From: Solwaraspora sp. WMMD406
GTDB lineage: Bacteria; Actinomycetota; Actinomycetes; Mycobacteriales; Micromonosporaceae
Length of the DNA: 64,000 nucleotides
Assembly: GCF_029626025.1 (NCBI RefSeq)
Contig: NZ_JARUBF010000001.1
Location: 3,348,001-3,412,000 of the forward strand
Direction: 5' to 3'
Positions 53,599 to 63,160 of this stretch are shown piece by piece. The notes below the pieces were generated by a model that ran no database searches, was not told the origin of the DNA, and was given only the letters and a program-made list of their open reading frames with translations. The translations under genes and the position numbers were made by a program. Within the stretch, counting starts at the first letter, position 1, and every line of letters starts with the position of its first letter.

Positions 53599-55281
53599 GT
53601 GGATCCATCCCTCGCGAGCGCGGCCACCAACCGACGTCGATTCCTTGGCCTGCTCGGTCTGGGTGCCACCGCGGTAGCCGGTGGTGGACTGCTCTCCGGC
53701 TGCAGCCGACCGGCCGGGACCCAGGGCACCGCGACCAACGTCGACGCGATCAGCGCGGTCCTGCCCAAGTACCAACCCCTCGACCTGGTCACCCCGGACA
53801 TCGCCGGGGTCCGGCCGATCGCCGACGGATACCTCGAGTACCCCGCCCAACTGGTCAAGGCGGTCACCGAGACACCCGGCGCCGGCGGCGAGACGATCAG
53901 CGCGATGACCCCGTGGTGGGGCCCGACCCCGCCCGGGATCGACCGCAACACCTACCTGCAGGCGGTGAACGAGCAGCTCGGCGTCCCGGTCGACTTCAGC
54001 ATCCAGGACGGCAACACGTACGCCGACAAGCTCAGCGCCGCCCTCGGCGCCCGCGACGTACCGGACCTGCTCTGCGCGCCCAACTGGGAGATCGACAAGA
54101 TCCCGCGCTTCGCCGACGCGGTCTCCACCCTGTTCGAGGACCTGACCGACTACCTGGCCGGCGACGCCGCGCTGGCCTACCCCAACCTGGCCTGCTTCCC
54201 GACCGGGGCCTGGCAGTACGCGGTCTGGGGCGGCCGGCTCGCCGCCGTCCCGTGGCCCACCGACGGACCGTTCCCGTACGCGCTGTTCTACCGCAAGGAC
54301 CTGACCGACACCGCCGGTGTCCAGGCCCCGAAGAACATCGAGGAGCTGTACGAGTTCGGCAAGGCGATGACCGATCCGGGCAACAACGTCTGGGCGTTCG
54401 GCTCGGTGTTCAACATGGTGCAGATGTTCTACGGTGTACCCGGTTCCCAGGGCGGTTGGCGTCAGACCGACGGCGGTGGGCTGGAGTTCAAGTACGAGAC
54501 CGAGGAGTACCGCGAAGCCCTCGAATTCACCACCCGACTGTTCGCCGAGGGACTGGTGCACCCGGACATCGCCGAGAGCCGGGGATCGGCCGACGCCAAG
54601 CAGTTGTTCAACAGCGGCCGGATGGTCTGCTACGAGGACGGCATCGGCGCCTGGCGCGGCATGTACTCGGAGCAACGACAGATCACCCCGGCGTACGACA
54701 TGCGGCCGGTGCCGATCTTCTCGGCCGACGGGCAGGGCGACCCGATCGCCTGGGGTGAGGAGAAGCCGGTCTTCTACACCTTCGTCAAAAAGGGCCTCGG
54801 CAAGGAACGGGTCGAGGAGATCCTGCGGGTGCTCAACTGGTGCGCCGCGCCGTTCGGCTCGGAGGAATACCACCTGCGCCAGTACGGCGTCGAAGGCCAG
54901 CACCACACCGTCAGCGCCGACGGCAGCCCGGAACTGACCGAGCTCGGCCGCCAGGAAATCGCCGACCAGTACACCTTCATCGTCGGCCGCTACCCGGCGA
55001 TCGTGCAGACCGCCGACGTACCCGGTTACGTGGAGAGCCTGCTCGCCTACTCCAACGAGACGGTGAAGCACCTGGAGCCCAACCCGTGGGCCGGGATCAA
55101 GCTGGAGCTGCCGGCCAACTACTCCCGCGTCGGCCAGCCGACCGAGGACAAGATCCTCGACGTGCTGCGGGGGCGCCGACCGACCAGCGACCTCGACCAG
55201 ATCACCGAGGAGTGGCGCAGCGGCGGTGGTGACGAGGGGCGCGACTTCTTCCGCAAGGCACTCGAAGACAACGGTCGTTGA
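53599..55281 (+). CDS. ABC transporter sugar-binding lipoprotein
   Basis: A 560-residue family-1 solute-binding protein from the GTG at 53599 (GAAGGGAG upstream). The signal has a Tat-like NRRRFLGLLGLG and ends in the lipobox LLSGC. Long binding proteins of this type (~550 residues, MTPWWGPTPPG, ADKLSAALGARDVPDLLCAP) bind oligosaccharides. The next two genes encode the permeases, but a TnpB remnant of ~380 bases lies between. No ATPase gene is present; a shared MsiK-type ATPase is usual in actinomycetes. Confidence 0.92.
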   Translation: MDPSLASAATNRRRFLGLLGLGATAVAGGGLLSGCSRPAGTQGTATNVDAISAVLPKYQPLDLVTPDIAGVRPIADGYLEYPAQLVKAVTETPGAGGETISAMTPWWGPTPPGIDRNTYLQAVNEQLGVPVDFSIQDGNTYADKLSAALGARDVPDLLCAPNWEIDKIPRFADAVSTLFEDLTDYLAGDAALAYPNLACFPTGAWQYAVWGGRLAAVPWPTDGPFPYALFYRKDLTDTAGVQAPKNIEELYEFGKAMTDPGNNVWAFGSVFNMVQMFYGVPGSQGGWRQTDGGGLEFKYETEEYREALEFTTRLFAEGLVHPDIAESRGSADAKQLFNSGRMVCYEDGIGAWRGMYSEQRQITPAYDMRPVPIFSADGQGDPIAWGEEKPVFYTFVKKGLGKERVEEILRVLNWCAAPFGSEEYHLRQYGVEGQHHTVSADGSPELTELGRQEIADQYTFIVGRYPAIVQTADVPGYVESLLAYSNETVKHLEPNPWAGIKLELPANYSRVGQPTEDKILDVLRGRRPTSDLDQITEEWRSGGGDEGRDFFRKALEDNGR

Positions 55282-55665
55282 CAATCCTCCCCGCCCCAAC
55301 CGACGGGGATTCCCTGGGTCGCCCCAGGGGGTTCCTGCTTCACCGACGACCGCCCCGCCCGAGAGGAGGACTCCCGGTGAGGTCTTACACCGCCTCCACA
55401 GGCAGTCACGGAGAGCCCCTCCGCGAGAAGGTTGCGGGCCGCGTCGACGTCCCGGTCGTGGGCCTGCCCGCATCGGCAGGTCCACGACCGGACGGGCAAC
55501 GGCATCCGCTCGGCCAGTGCGCCGCAGGCGGAGCACGGCCGGGTCGACGGGAACGAGCGGTCCACGACCACCAGGTCCTGCCGGGACCAGACGATGTCCA
55601 ACGGTGCGGTCATCTTCGCCAGGGTCAGGGCCCGTTTCGCCCAGAAGTTGGTGAACGCGGCCGGT
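55282..55665 (-). mobile_element. IS200/IS605-type TnpB 3'-end remnant
   Basis: The minus strand encodes only the C-terminal TnpB part: FWAKRALTLAK, DLVVVDRSFPSTRPCSACGA, SWTCRCGQAHDRDVDAARNL and SSVKQEPPGATQGIPVG. It holds the zinc ribbon and the last RuvC aspartate. The HTH, the first RuvC motifs and a stop codon are absent. Two hairpins close to the end (TCCCCG/CGGGGA at 55288-55309; CCCTGGG/CCCAGGG at 55312-55329) look like an IS605-type right end. It begins directly after the stop codon of the binding-protein gene. Confidence 0.83.
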
Positions 55666-55729
55666 ACATCATGTCTTGGCCATTCCCCAACGGAGTCCTG
55701 AAGACCGGAGTATCCACGGAAGGAATCCG

Positions 55730-56788
55730 ATGACCTCGGTCGAGACGTCCGTGACCGCCGGCTCCGGTGACGACCAGAGCCGGCGGTCGGCGGACCAGCC
55801 CACCCCGGCCGGCGACCGCCGCTCCCGCCGTACCCCGAACAGCCGCCGCACCCGCCGACGGACGGTGCCGCTGCGGGCCCGGCTGCGTCGCGACTGGCCG
55901 TTGCTGGCGATGGCGGCCCCGGCCGCGGTGCTGCTGCTGGTCTTCCACTACCTGCCGACCCTGGGCAACGTGATCGCGTTCCAGGACTACAACCCGTGGG
56001 TCGGCGACAACGCGTTCGAGGCGTTCGTCTACAGCGAGTGGATCGGCTTCGGCAACTTCGAGACGCTGTTCCGGGATCCGGCGTTCTGGGACGCGGTACT
56101 CAACACGTTGACCATCACCGCGTTCCAGTTGGTGTTCTTCTTCCCGCTGCCGATCCTGCTCGCCATCCTGTTGCACAGCATCCTCTCCGGCCGGGTGCGT
56201 GGCTTGATTCAGAGCGTGGTCTACCTGCCGCACTTCTTCAGCTGGGTGCTGGTCGTCACGTTCTTCATGCAGATGCTCGGCGGGGCCGGCCTGCTCGCCC
56301 AACGCATGCGCGACGCCGGGCTGGAACCGCTGACCATCATGAGCAACCCGGACACCTTCATCGTCCTGGTCACCGCCGAATCGGTGTGGAAGGACGTCGG
56401 CTGGGGCGCGATCATCTTCCTCGCCGCGCTCTCCGCGATCGACCAGAACCTGTACGAAGCGGCGGCCGCCGACGGCGCCGGCCGGTGGCGGCGGCTGTGG
56501 CACATCACCCTGCCCGGTCTGCGGCCGGTGATCGTCCTGCTGCTGATCCTGCGGCTCGGCGACGCGCTCACCGTCGGCTTCGAGCAGTTCATCCTGCAAC
56601 GGGAAGCGGTCGGACGGCAGGCCGCCGAAGTGCTCGACACCTACGTCTACTACCAGGCGATCATCCCGCAGCAGTGGGGGATGGGCGCCGCCGCCGGCCT
56701 GTTCAAGGGCGTCATCGGGCTGGTCCTGATCATCGCCGCGAACAAGTTCGCCCACCGTCTCGGCGAGCAGGGAGTGTATTCCAAGTGA
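55730..56788 (+). CDS. Sugar ABC transporter permease 1 (LplB-type)
   Basis: A 352-residue inner-membrane permease from the ATG at 55730 with GGAAGGA. An arginine-rich N-terminus (~50 residues) precedes six TM helices. The EAA loop is LYEAAAADGAGRWRRLWHIT. The FxDYNPW segment (IAFQDYNPWVG) after TM1 is typical of LplB/YteP permeases for uronide or oligosaccharide uptake. Its stop overlaps the next start (GTGA). Confidence 0.93.
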   Translation: MTSVETSVTAGSGDDQSRRSADQPTPAGDRRSRRTPNSRRTRRRTVPLRARLRRDWPLLAMAAPAAVLLLVFHYLPTLGNVIAFQDYNPWVGDNAFEAFVYSEWIGFGNFETLFRDPAFWDAVLNTLTITAFQLVFFFPLPILLAILLHSILSGRVRGLIQSVVYLPHFFSWVLVVTFFMQMLGGAGLLAQRMRDAGLEPLTIMSNPDTFIVLVTAESVWKDVGWGAIIFLAALSAIDQNLYEAAAADGAGRWRRLWHITLPGLRPVIVLLLILRLGDALTVGFEQFILQREAVGRQAAEVLDTYVYYQAIIPQQWGMGAAAGLFKGVIGLVLIIAANKFAHRLGEQGVYSK

Positions 56789-57795
56789 GCATCGCGACCC
56801 AGCTGATCCGGGGCCGGCGCCCGAAGCTCGATCCGACCAACCCCCGTACGGGACCGGGCCGTGGCGGCGGGCGGGGGAGATTCGGCGGGCGGGGCCGACC
56901 GGCCCGCCCGGTGTGGGAAGAGGCACCGAGCCCGGTGGGTCAGGGCGTCAAGGCACTCGTCCTGAGCGCGATGGTGCTGGCCGTGCTGTTTCCGCTGTGG
57001 TCGGTGCTGGTGACCAGTCTGGCCTCCCGGGAAACGATCAACGCCACCGGTGGCATGGTCGTCGTCCCCCGGGAGATCGACCTGTCGGCATACGTGAACA
57101 TCTTCTCCGGCGGGCAGATCAGCCGCGCCGTGTGGGTCAGCACCATGGTCACCGTGGTCGGCACCCTGTTCAGCCTGGTGCTGACCGTGCTCGCCGCGTA
57201 CGGGCTGTCCCGCAAGGATTCGCTCGCCCACCGGCCGCTGTTGTTCCTGTTCCTGCTGACGTTCCTCATCTATCCCGGCATGGTGCCGAGCTACCTGGTG
57301 GTCACCGGGCTCGGGCTCAAGAACAGCCTCTGGGCGCTGATCCTGCCCACCGCGATCAGCGTGTTCAACCTGGTGGTGATCCGGGCGTTCTTCATGAACG
57401 TGCCCGGTGAGCTGATCGACAGCGCCCGCATCGACGGAGCGGGGGAGTTCCGGATCCTCTGGCAGATCATGCTGCCGCTGTCGAAGGCGGTGATCGCGGT
57501 GGTCGGCCTGTTCTACGCCGTCGGCTACTGGAACGCCTACTTCAACGCGGTGCTCTACATCGACGACAACGACAAATGGCCCATCCAGCGGGTGCTGCAG
57601 AGCTACATCCTGGCCGGGCAGTCGCCGGCGGTGACCGGAGCGCCGGTGAACATCCCCGGCGTGTCGGCGTACCCGCCGACCCTGGCGGTCAAGATGGCCG
57701 TCGTGGTGATCACGGTGCTACCAGCGGTGATCATCTTCCCGTTCGTGCAGCGCCACTTCACCAAGGGCGTGATCACCGGCGCGATCAAGGGCTGA
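56785..57795 (+). CDS. Sugar ABC transporter permease 2 (LplC/YtcP-type)
   Basis: A 336-residue permease from the GTG at 56785, coupled to permease 1. A Gly/Arg-rich N-terminus precedes six TM helices; the EAA loop is ELIDSARIDGAGEFRILWQI and the C-terminus is the family HFTKGVITGAIKG. With the binding protein and permease 1 it forms an importer for a plant-derived oligosaccharide, likely feeding the GH31 and GH3 enzymes. Confidence 0.93.
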   Translation: MSIATQLIRGRRPKLDPTNPRTGPGRGGGRGRFGGRGRPARPVWEEAPSPVGQGVKALVLSAMVLAVLFPLWSVLVTSLASRETINATGGMVVVPREIDLSAYVNIFSGGQISRAVWVSTMVTVVGTLFSLVLTVLAAYGLSRKDSLAHRPLLFLFLLTFLIYPGMVPSYLVVTGLGLKNSLWALILPTAISVFNLVVIRAFFMNVPGELIDSARIDGAGEFRILWQIMLPLSKAVIAVVGLFYAVGYWNAYFNAVLYIDDNDKWPIQRVLQSYILAGQSPAVTGAPVNIPGVSAYPPTLAVKMAVVVITVLPAVIIFPFVQRHFTKGVITGAIKG

Positions 57796-57799
57796 CCAC

Positions 57800-57872
57800 G
57801 GCCCGGCCGGCCCGGCCCGGCTGATCGGACCGGTCCGGCCGCGCCGGCGAATCGCACCGGCCCGGCCGGGCC
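57800..57872. terminator. Bidirectional hairpin between the permease and GH31 genes
   Basis: GGCCCGGCCGGCCCGG at 57800-57815 pairs with CCGGCCCGGCCGGGCC at 57857-57872, with one mismatch. It lies between convergent stops at 57795 and 57883. Confidence 0.65.
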
Positions 57873-57882
57873 GCGAACGCTG

Positions 57883-60240
57883 TCAGCCGCTGGCGAGCAC
57901 GGCGGTCGGGACACCGTCAACGGTCCCCATCGGTGCCGGTACACCGTCGATCAGCACCCTGACCGGCGGTTCGGCTCCCGTCACCGGCGGGAACGCGATC
58001 CGGCGTACCGGCAGCGGGCCGTCGACCGACGCTCGTACCGTGTCCCCGTCGCGGACCAGCAGCACGACGGTGTCACCGTCGACGTCGCGGATCACCGTCT
58101 CGGCGGTCAGACCACCCCAACTCTGCACCGTCACGTCGGTGAACGGGCCGTCCCCGACGGTGTCGCCGACCTCGGTGGTGGCGATCAGCGCACCACGCCG
58201 GACGAACAGCGGGATCCGCTCCAGCGGCGTCCGCACCCGCAGATGCCGTCCGCCGGGCCGCACCTCGCCGGTCCAGAAGTCGATCCAGTCGTCGCCGGCC
58301 GGCAGGTAGACCTGCCGCTGCCCGTCCGGGTTGATCATCGGGGCGACCAGCAGGTCGGTGCCGAGCCGGTACTCCAACTCGGCGTTCCACGCGGCCGGGT
58401 CGTCCGGCGAGTCGACCAGCAACGCCCGCAGCATCGGCGCACCGGTACGGGCGGCGGTCACCGCCGCCGAGTACAGGTAGGGCATCAGCCGGTACCGCAG
58501 CCGGATCGCCTCGACCGCCTCGCGGGCGGCGTCGTCGGGAAAGTCCCACGGCAGCCGGCTGGTGGTGCCGTGGAACCGCACCAGCGGCGACAGCGCGCCG
58601 AACTGCGCCCAGCGTACGTACAGGTCCGGGGTCGGCGTGCCGTGGAACCCGCCGGCGTCGTGACTCCAGAACGGCATGCCGGACAGGCCGTGCGACAGCC
58701 CGCCGCGCAGCGTGCTGGCCAGTCCGGGGTACGTGGCGTTGACGTCCCCGCTCCACTGCGCCGGGTGCCGCTGGCCGCCGAGAAACGACGACCGGGCCCA
58801 GACCATGCCGTGCCCGGCGACCTCCCGGGTCACCGCCGCCACCGCGTCGTTGAACAGCAGCGTGTAGACGTTGTGCAGTTCCACGCCGGTCATCCCGTTG
58901 TGGGCCACCGCGTCGGCCGGCACCCCTTCGGCGAAGTCGGTCTTGAACACCATCGCGCCCTGGCGCAGCAGGTCACGCAGCAGCCCGGTGAACCACTCGG
59001 TGGCCGCCGGATTGGTGAAGTCGACGATGCCGCAGACCGGGTAGGAGCCGTGCCAGACGTCGGCGATGTAGGTGCTGCCGTCGGCCCGGCGCAGGAAGTA
59101 GCCGGCCGCGTCGGCCTGCGCGAAGACCGGGCTGCCGGTCATGATGTACGGGTTCATCCAGAGGCTGACCTTGAACCCCTGCTCGGTCAACGTGGCCAGC
59201 ATGCCGGCCGGGTCCGGGAAGTTGGTGGCGTCCCAGGCCAGGTCCGACCAGGCACCGTCGGCCTGCCAGTAGCAGTCCAGGTGCAGCACGTCGCAGGGGA
59301 TGCCGCCGGCCCGGATGCGCCGCGCCCGCTCCAGCACCAACTCCTGGGTGTCGACGTAGAAGCCGGACGAGATCCAGGTGCCGAACGCCCACTTCGGTGG
59401 CAGCACCGGCCGGCTGGTCAGCTGGTCGTAGCGGTCCAGGATCTCCGACGGGGTGGGTCCGGCGATCACGTAGTAGTCGATCAGGTCGTCCGGCACCAGG
59501 ATCTGCACGCAGCTGTGTGTCGAGGAACAGATGTCGAACTCGACCGGCATGCCGCTGTCGACCAACACGCCGTACCCCCGGTCGGACAGGTAGAGCGGGA
59601 CGTTCTTGTGCGAGCGGTCCGACTCGGCACCGAAGGCGTCGAAGTTCCACATCAGCGCCCGCTGCCCGCGTTTGTCCAGCCGGGTGAACTTCTCGCCGAG
59701 ACCGACGAAGCGTTCGTCGCCGGGGGCGTCGAAGCACTCGTGGTAGGCGGCGACCGCGCCGTCGACCAGGGATCGGCCGAAGGGTAGGGTCCGCAGCCGG
59801 CCGCTGATGTCGCGCTCACCGCGGTTCTGGGTGACCAGCAACCTGCCGTCGGCGTCGAGGAAGCGGAGCTGCCAGGGGTCGAGCCGCAGCTCGGCGACCA
59901 CGCCGCCGGCGTCGATCCGGACCAGGTCACCGTCGGTCGTGACGCGCGCCGGGTGCGCCTGCGGGTGGACCAGCGGCAACGCTCGGGCCGAGCGGCTGCG
60001 GGCGTCCGGTGCCGCGCTGAGCCGTACCCGGATCACGCCCTCACCGGCGGCGCTGATCGTCACCGTCAGCGAATCGCCGTCCGTGGTGCTGCCCTTGCAG
60101 ATCACCCCGGAGCCGTCGGTGTTGACCACCTCGCCCCGCGCCAGCGCGGAGAGACCCTGCTCGCCTGGTGCGCGTACCGGCAGGTCGGGCGGGTCGGCCA
60201 CGAACGTCTCGTGGGGGACCAGGGGCGGACGGTACGGCAT
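57883..60240 (-). CDS. GH31 alpha-xylosidase
   Basis: A 785-residue cytosolic enzyme from the ATG at 60240 (GGAG, 5-base spacing). The GH31 barrel includes PPKWAFGTWISSGFYVDTQE, CDVLHLDCYW and KVSLWMNPYI. The nucleophile is D435 in VFKTDFAEGVP and the acid/base is D499 in WSGDVNATYPG. The overall pattern is YicI-like, so alpha-xylosidase is more likely than alpha-glucosidase; the product would be xylose from xyloglucan oligosaccharides. Its promoter contains a ROK operator-like site. Confidence 0.92.
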   Translation of the reverse strand: MPYRPPLVPHETFVADPPDLPVRAPGEQGLSALARGEVVNTDGSGVICKGSTTDGDSLTVTISAAGEGVIRVRLSAAPDARSRSARALPLVHPQAHPARVTTDGDLVRIDAGGVVAELRLDPWQLRFLDADGRLLVTQNRGERDISGRLRTLPFGRSLVDGAVAAYHECFDAPGDERFVGLGEKFTRLDKRGQRALMWNFDAFGAESDRSHKNVPLYLSDRGYGVLVDSGMPVEFDICSSTHSCVQILVPDDLIDYYVIAGPTPSEILDRYDQLTSRPVLPPKWAFGTWISSGFYVDTQELVLERARRIRAGGIPCDVLHLDCYWQADGAWSDLAWDATNFPDPAGMLATLTEQGFKVSLWMNPYIMTGSPVFAQADAAGYFLRRADGSTYIADVWHGSYPVCGIVDFTNPAATEWFTGLLRDLLRQGAMVFKTDFAEGVPADAVAHNGMTGVELHNVYTLLFNDAVAAVTREVAGHGMVWARSSFLGGQRHPAQWSGDVNATYPGLASTLRGGLSHGLSGMPFWSHDAGGFHGTPTPDLYVRWAQFGALSPLVRFHGTTSRLPWDFPDDAAREAVEAIRLRYRLMPYLYSAAVTAARTGAPMLRALLVDSPDDPAAWNAELEYRLGTDLLVAPMINPDGQRQVYLPAGDDWIDFWTGEVRPGGRHLRVRTPLERIPLFVRRGALIATTEVGDTVGDGPFTDVTVQSWGGLTAETVIRDVDGDTVVLLVRDGDTVRASVDGPLPVRRIAFPPVTGAEPPVRVLIDGVPAPMGTVDGVPTAVLASG

Positions 60241-60611
60241 GCGGTCTCCTCGGGGCTGCACGGCGAAAGCTCCCGGGTGGAGCTGCCGGATCGCGGGCGG
60301 TTCCTTTAGTTTCTTTGGTAACCCAACAAACTGTCAACGGCGCGCGTAAGTCGTGCGGGTAGGGGTGATCGGACTGTGTCGACGGTCGATCCGATTCGAC
60401 TCGTGGGCCATGAAACCGCGAATGGTCGACGCGATCCATTGCTCGCGGGAAAGCGGTTGCTTAGCATGAAGCGGCACGGGAGCCGACCCCCGCGACCGCC
60501 GTCAGGCGGTCGTCGACCAGCACGGATCACCCACGGCGGACCGATGTTCCTCGGCCGGGCAGCCAGGACGGTCGCCACAAGTGCCGTGCCATCTCCTCCC
60601 GGAGTGCACCC
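60241..60611. other. Divergent promoter region of GH31 and PL11 genes
   Basis: 371 bases without a gene. The GH31 side holds the ROK-like site (60306-60332). The PL11 side holds GAAAGCGGTTGC (60449-60460), an imperfect LacI-type site, and CCGGAG before the PL11 ATG. Two regulators may therefore meet here. Confidence 0.55.
60306..60332. promoter_or_regulatory. Candidate ROK operator at the GH31 promoter
   Basis: Site beginning TTAGTTTCTTTGGTAAC and ending CAACAAACT. The halves AGTTTCTTTGG and CCCAACAAACT form a near-perfect dyad around TAA (9 of 11 pairs). It matches the site at 53474-53499 in sequence and spacing, and lies 66 bases upstream of the GH31 ATG. Confidence 0.75.
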
Positions 60612-62957
60612 ATGCGCGATCACCGTCCTCCCTCGACCAGCCGTCCGTCCCGTCGGCGCGTGCTCGCCGTCGCCACCGCCGCGGCCACGGCCGCCAGCGC
60701 CGGAATCCTCACCACGATCGTCGCCACCTCGGCCTCGGCCGCCGCCGGCTGCGCCGTCGACTACCGGATCAGCAGCCAGTGGCCAGGTGGCTTCGGCGCC
60801 GGCGTCCGGGTGACCAACCTCGGTGACCCCCTCACCTCATGGCGGTTGACCTGGACCTTCGGGTCCGGGCAGACCATCACCCAGGCCTGGAACGCGACCG
60901 TGTCGCAGAGCGGTGCCCAGGTCACCGCCGACAACGTCGGCTACAACGGCAACCTCGGCACCAACGCCAGCACCGAGTTCGGGTTCAACGGTGCCTGGAC
61001 CGGCGGCAACCCGGTGCCGGCGAGCTTCGCGCTGAACGGCACCACCTGCACCGGCGGCGTCGCACCGACCACCGGCGTACCGACCACCGCCCCACCACCC
61101 ACGACGGCACCGCCGCCGACGACGGCCCCACCACCGACCACGGCCCCGCCCACGACCGCCCCACCACCGACGACGGCACCACCGCCGACGACCCCGCCGC
61201 CCGGGCCGGGGGCGAAACAAATGGAGAACCTCGACCGTGGCGTGATCAGCGTCCGGTCCGGCTCCGGCAACCTGGTCTCCTGGCGGCTGCTCGGCACCGA
61301 AGCCGCCGCCACCGGCTTTCACGTCTACCGGGGTACCACCCGGTTGACGTCCGCGCCGATCACCACCTCGACCAACTACTACGACGCCGGAGCCGCCACC
61401 AGCGCCAGCTACACGGTGCGGGCCGTGGTCGACGGCGTCGAGCAGCCGGCGTCACCGGCGTCGCTGACCTTCGCCAACGGCTACCTCGACGTGCCGCTGC
61501 AGGTGCCGTCCGGCGGCACCACGCCGTCGGGGGAGTGGTACAGCTACTCGGCCAACGACGCCAGCGTCGGTGACCTCGACGGCGACGGCCGGTACGAGAT
61601 CGTCCTCAAATGGGACCCGTCCAACGCCAAGGACAACTCCCAGTCCGGCTACACCGGCAACGTCTACGTCGACGCGTACGAACTGACCGGCACCCGGCTG
61701 TGGCGGATCGACCTGGGACGCAATATCCGGGCCGGCGCCCACTACACCCAGTTCCAGGTGTACGACTACGACGGTGACGGCCGGGCCGAGGTGGCGATGA
61801 AGACCGCCGACGGCACCCGCGACGGCCGGGGTACGGTGATCGGCTCCGCCAGCGCCGACTACCGCAACTCGTCCGGCTACGTGCTGTCCGGGCCGGAATT
61901 CCTGACCATGTTCAACGGTCAGACCGGCGCGGCGATGTCCACCGTCAACTACGTACCGGCCCGGGGCACCGTGTCGTCGTGGGGCGACTCGTACGGCAAC
62001 CGGGTGGACCGCTTCCTGGCCGGTACGGCGTACCTGGACGGTCAGCGTCCGTCGCTGATCATGTCGCGCGGCTACTACACCCGTACCGTCATCGCCGCCT
62101 GGGACTTCCGTGGCGGCGGCCTGAGCCAGCGGTGGGTGTTCGACTCCAACTCCGCCGGCAACGGCGGGTACGCCGGGCAGGGCAACCATTCGCTGTCCGT
62201 CGCCGACGTCGACCGCGACGGCCGTGACGAGATCGTCTTCGGTGGCGCCACCATCGACGACAACGGCCGTGGTCTGTGGAACACCAGCCTCAACCACGGC
62301 GACGCCGGTCACGTCGGCGACCTCGACCCGGCCCGGGCCGGACTGGAGTACTTCAAGATCCAGGAGGACGGCGGCAAGCCGTCGTCGGCGCTGATCGACG
62401 CGCGTACCGGCCAGATCATCTGGCAGACCCCGACCGGTGGCGACAACGGCCGGGGCGTGTCGGCGGACATCTGGGCCGGCAGTGCCGGGGCCGAGTCCTG
62501 GTCGTCGGCGGTCAACGAGTTGCGCTCGCCATGGGGTGGCAACGTCGGGCGCAAGCCGTCGTCGGCCAACTTCGTCATCTGGTGGGACGGCGACCCGGTC
62601 CGGGAGTTGCTCGACCAGACCCGGATCGACAAGTACGGCACCTCCGGCGACACCCGGTTGCTCACTGGTTCCGGGGTGGCGTCCAACAACGGGACCAAGG
62701 CGACCCCGGCGTTGTCGGCCGACCTGTTCGGCGACTGGCGCGAGGAGGCGATCTGGCGGACGTCGGACTCGAGCGCGCTGCGCATCCACGCCACCACCCA
62801 CTCGACGGACCGGCGTATCCACACGCTGATGCACGACGCGCAGTACCGGGTGGCGATCGCCTGGCAGAACACCGCCTACAACCAGCCGCCCCATCCGTCG
62901 TTCTTCATCGGCGACAACATGGCGACCCCGCCGCAGCCCAACGTCTATCTGCGCTGA
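60612..62957 (+). CDS. Secreted CBM2-PL11 rhamnogalacturonan lyase
   Basis: A 781-residue exported enzyme. A Tat-like signal (SRRRVLAVATAAATAASAGI) is followed by a CBM2 cellulose-binding domain (~45-148, cysteines near both ends, SSQWPGGFGAGVRVTNLGDP), a Pro/Thr linker (~155-198, PPPTTA repeats) and the PL11 catalytic domain. That domain begins MENLDRGVISVRSGSGNLVS and has calcium-binding DxDGDG repeats (DLDGDGRYEIVLKWD, DYDGDGRAEVAMKTADG). PL11 enzymes cut the rhamnogalacturonan I backbone of pectin by beta-elimination; the CBM2 would hold it on plant cell walls. Confidence 0.94.
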   Translation: MRDHRPPSTSRPSRRRVLAVATAAATAASAGILTTIVATSASAAAGCAVDYRISSQWPGGFGAGVRVTNLGDPLTSWRLTWTFGSGQTITQAWNATVSQSGAQVTADNVGYNGNLGTNASTEFGFNGAWTGGNPVPASFALNGTTCTGGVAPTTGVPTTAPPPTTAPPPTTAPPPTTAPPTTAPPPTTAPPPTTPPPGPGAKQMENLDRGVISVRSGSGNLVSWRLLGTEAAATGFHVYRGTTRLTSAPITTSTNYYDAGAATSASYTVRAVVDGVEQPASPASLTFANGYLDVPLQVPSGGTTPSGEWYSYSANDASVGDLDGDGRYEIVLKWDPSNAKDNSQSGYTGNVYVDAYELTGTRLWRIDLGRNIRAGAHYTQFQVYDYDGDGRAEVAMKTADGTRDGRGTVIGSASADYRNSSGYVLSGPEFLTMFNGQTGAAMSTVNYVPARGTVSSWGDSYGNRVDRFLAGTAYLDGQRPSLIMSRGYYTRTVIAAWDFRGGGLSQRWVFDSNSAGNGGYAGQGNHSLSVADVDRDGRDEIVFGGATIDDNGRGLWNTSLNHGDAGHVGDLDPARAGLEYFKIQEDGGKPSSALIDARTGQIIWQTPTGGDNGRGVSADIWAGSAGAESWSSAVNELRSPWGGNVGRKPSSANFVIWWDGDPVRELLDQTRIDKYGTSGDTRLLTGSGVASNNGTKATPALSADLFGDWREEAIWRTSDSSALRIHATTHSTDRRIHTLMHDAQYRVAIAWQNTAYNQPPHPSFFIGDNMATPPQPNVYLR

Positions 62958-62986
62958 TCATCGGCGGCTGCCCGGGGCGGGAAAGA

Positions 62987-63023
62987 CGTTGGCGGGGGAC
63001 CGGAACCCAGTCCCCCGCCAACG
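62987..63023 (+). terminator. Hairpin after the PL11 gene
   Basis: Perfect 14-bp stem (CGTTGGCGGGGGAC / GTCCCCCGCCAACG) with a 9-base loop, 29 bases after the lyase stop. There is no T tract. Confidence 0.8.
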
Positions 63024-63160
63024 GACGCGACGACATCCACCCCACGCGTGATCTCGTGCGTCGAACCATCACCTGAGTAGACGATATCCGGCGAGCCGTC
63101 GCCTACCGGTGACCAGCTGATGAAGCTGTTGTTTCACGCAATTGATCATCGTGGTTGGTT

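Noticed and set aside
61068-61200. Dense short repeats near the PL11 gene
   Set aside because: They encode the Pro/Thr linker between CBM2 and the catalytic domain and need no other explanation.
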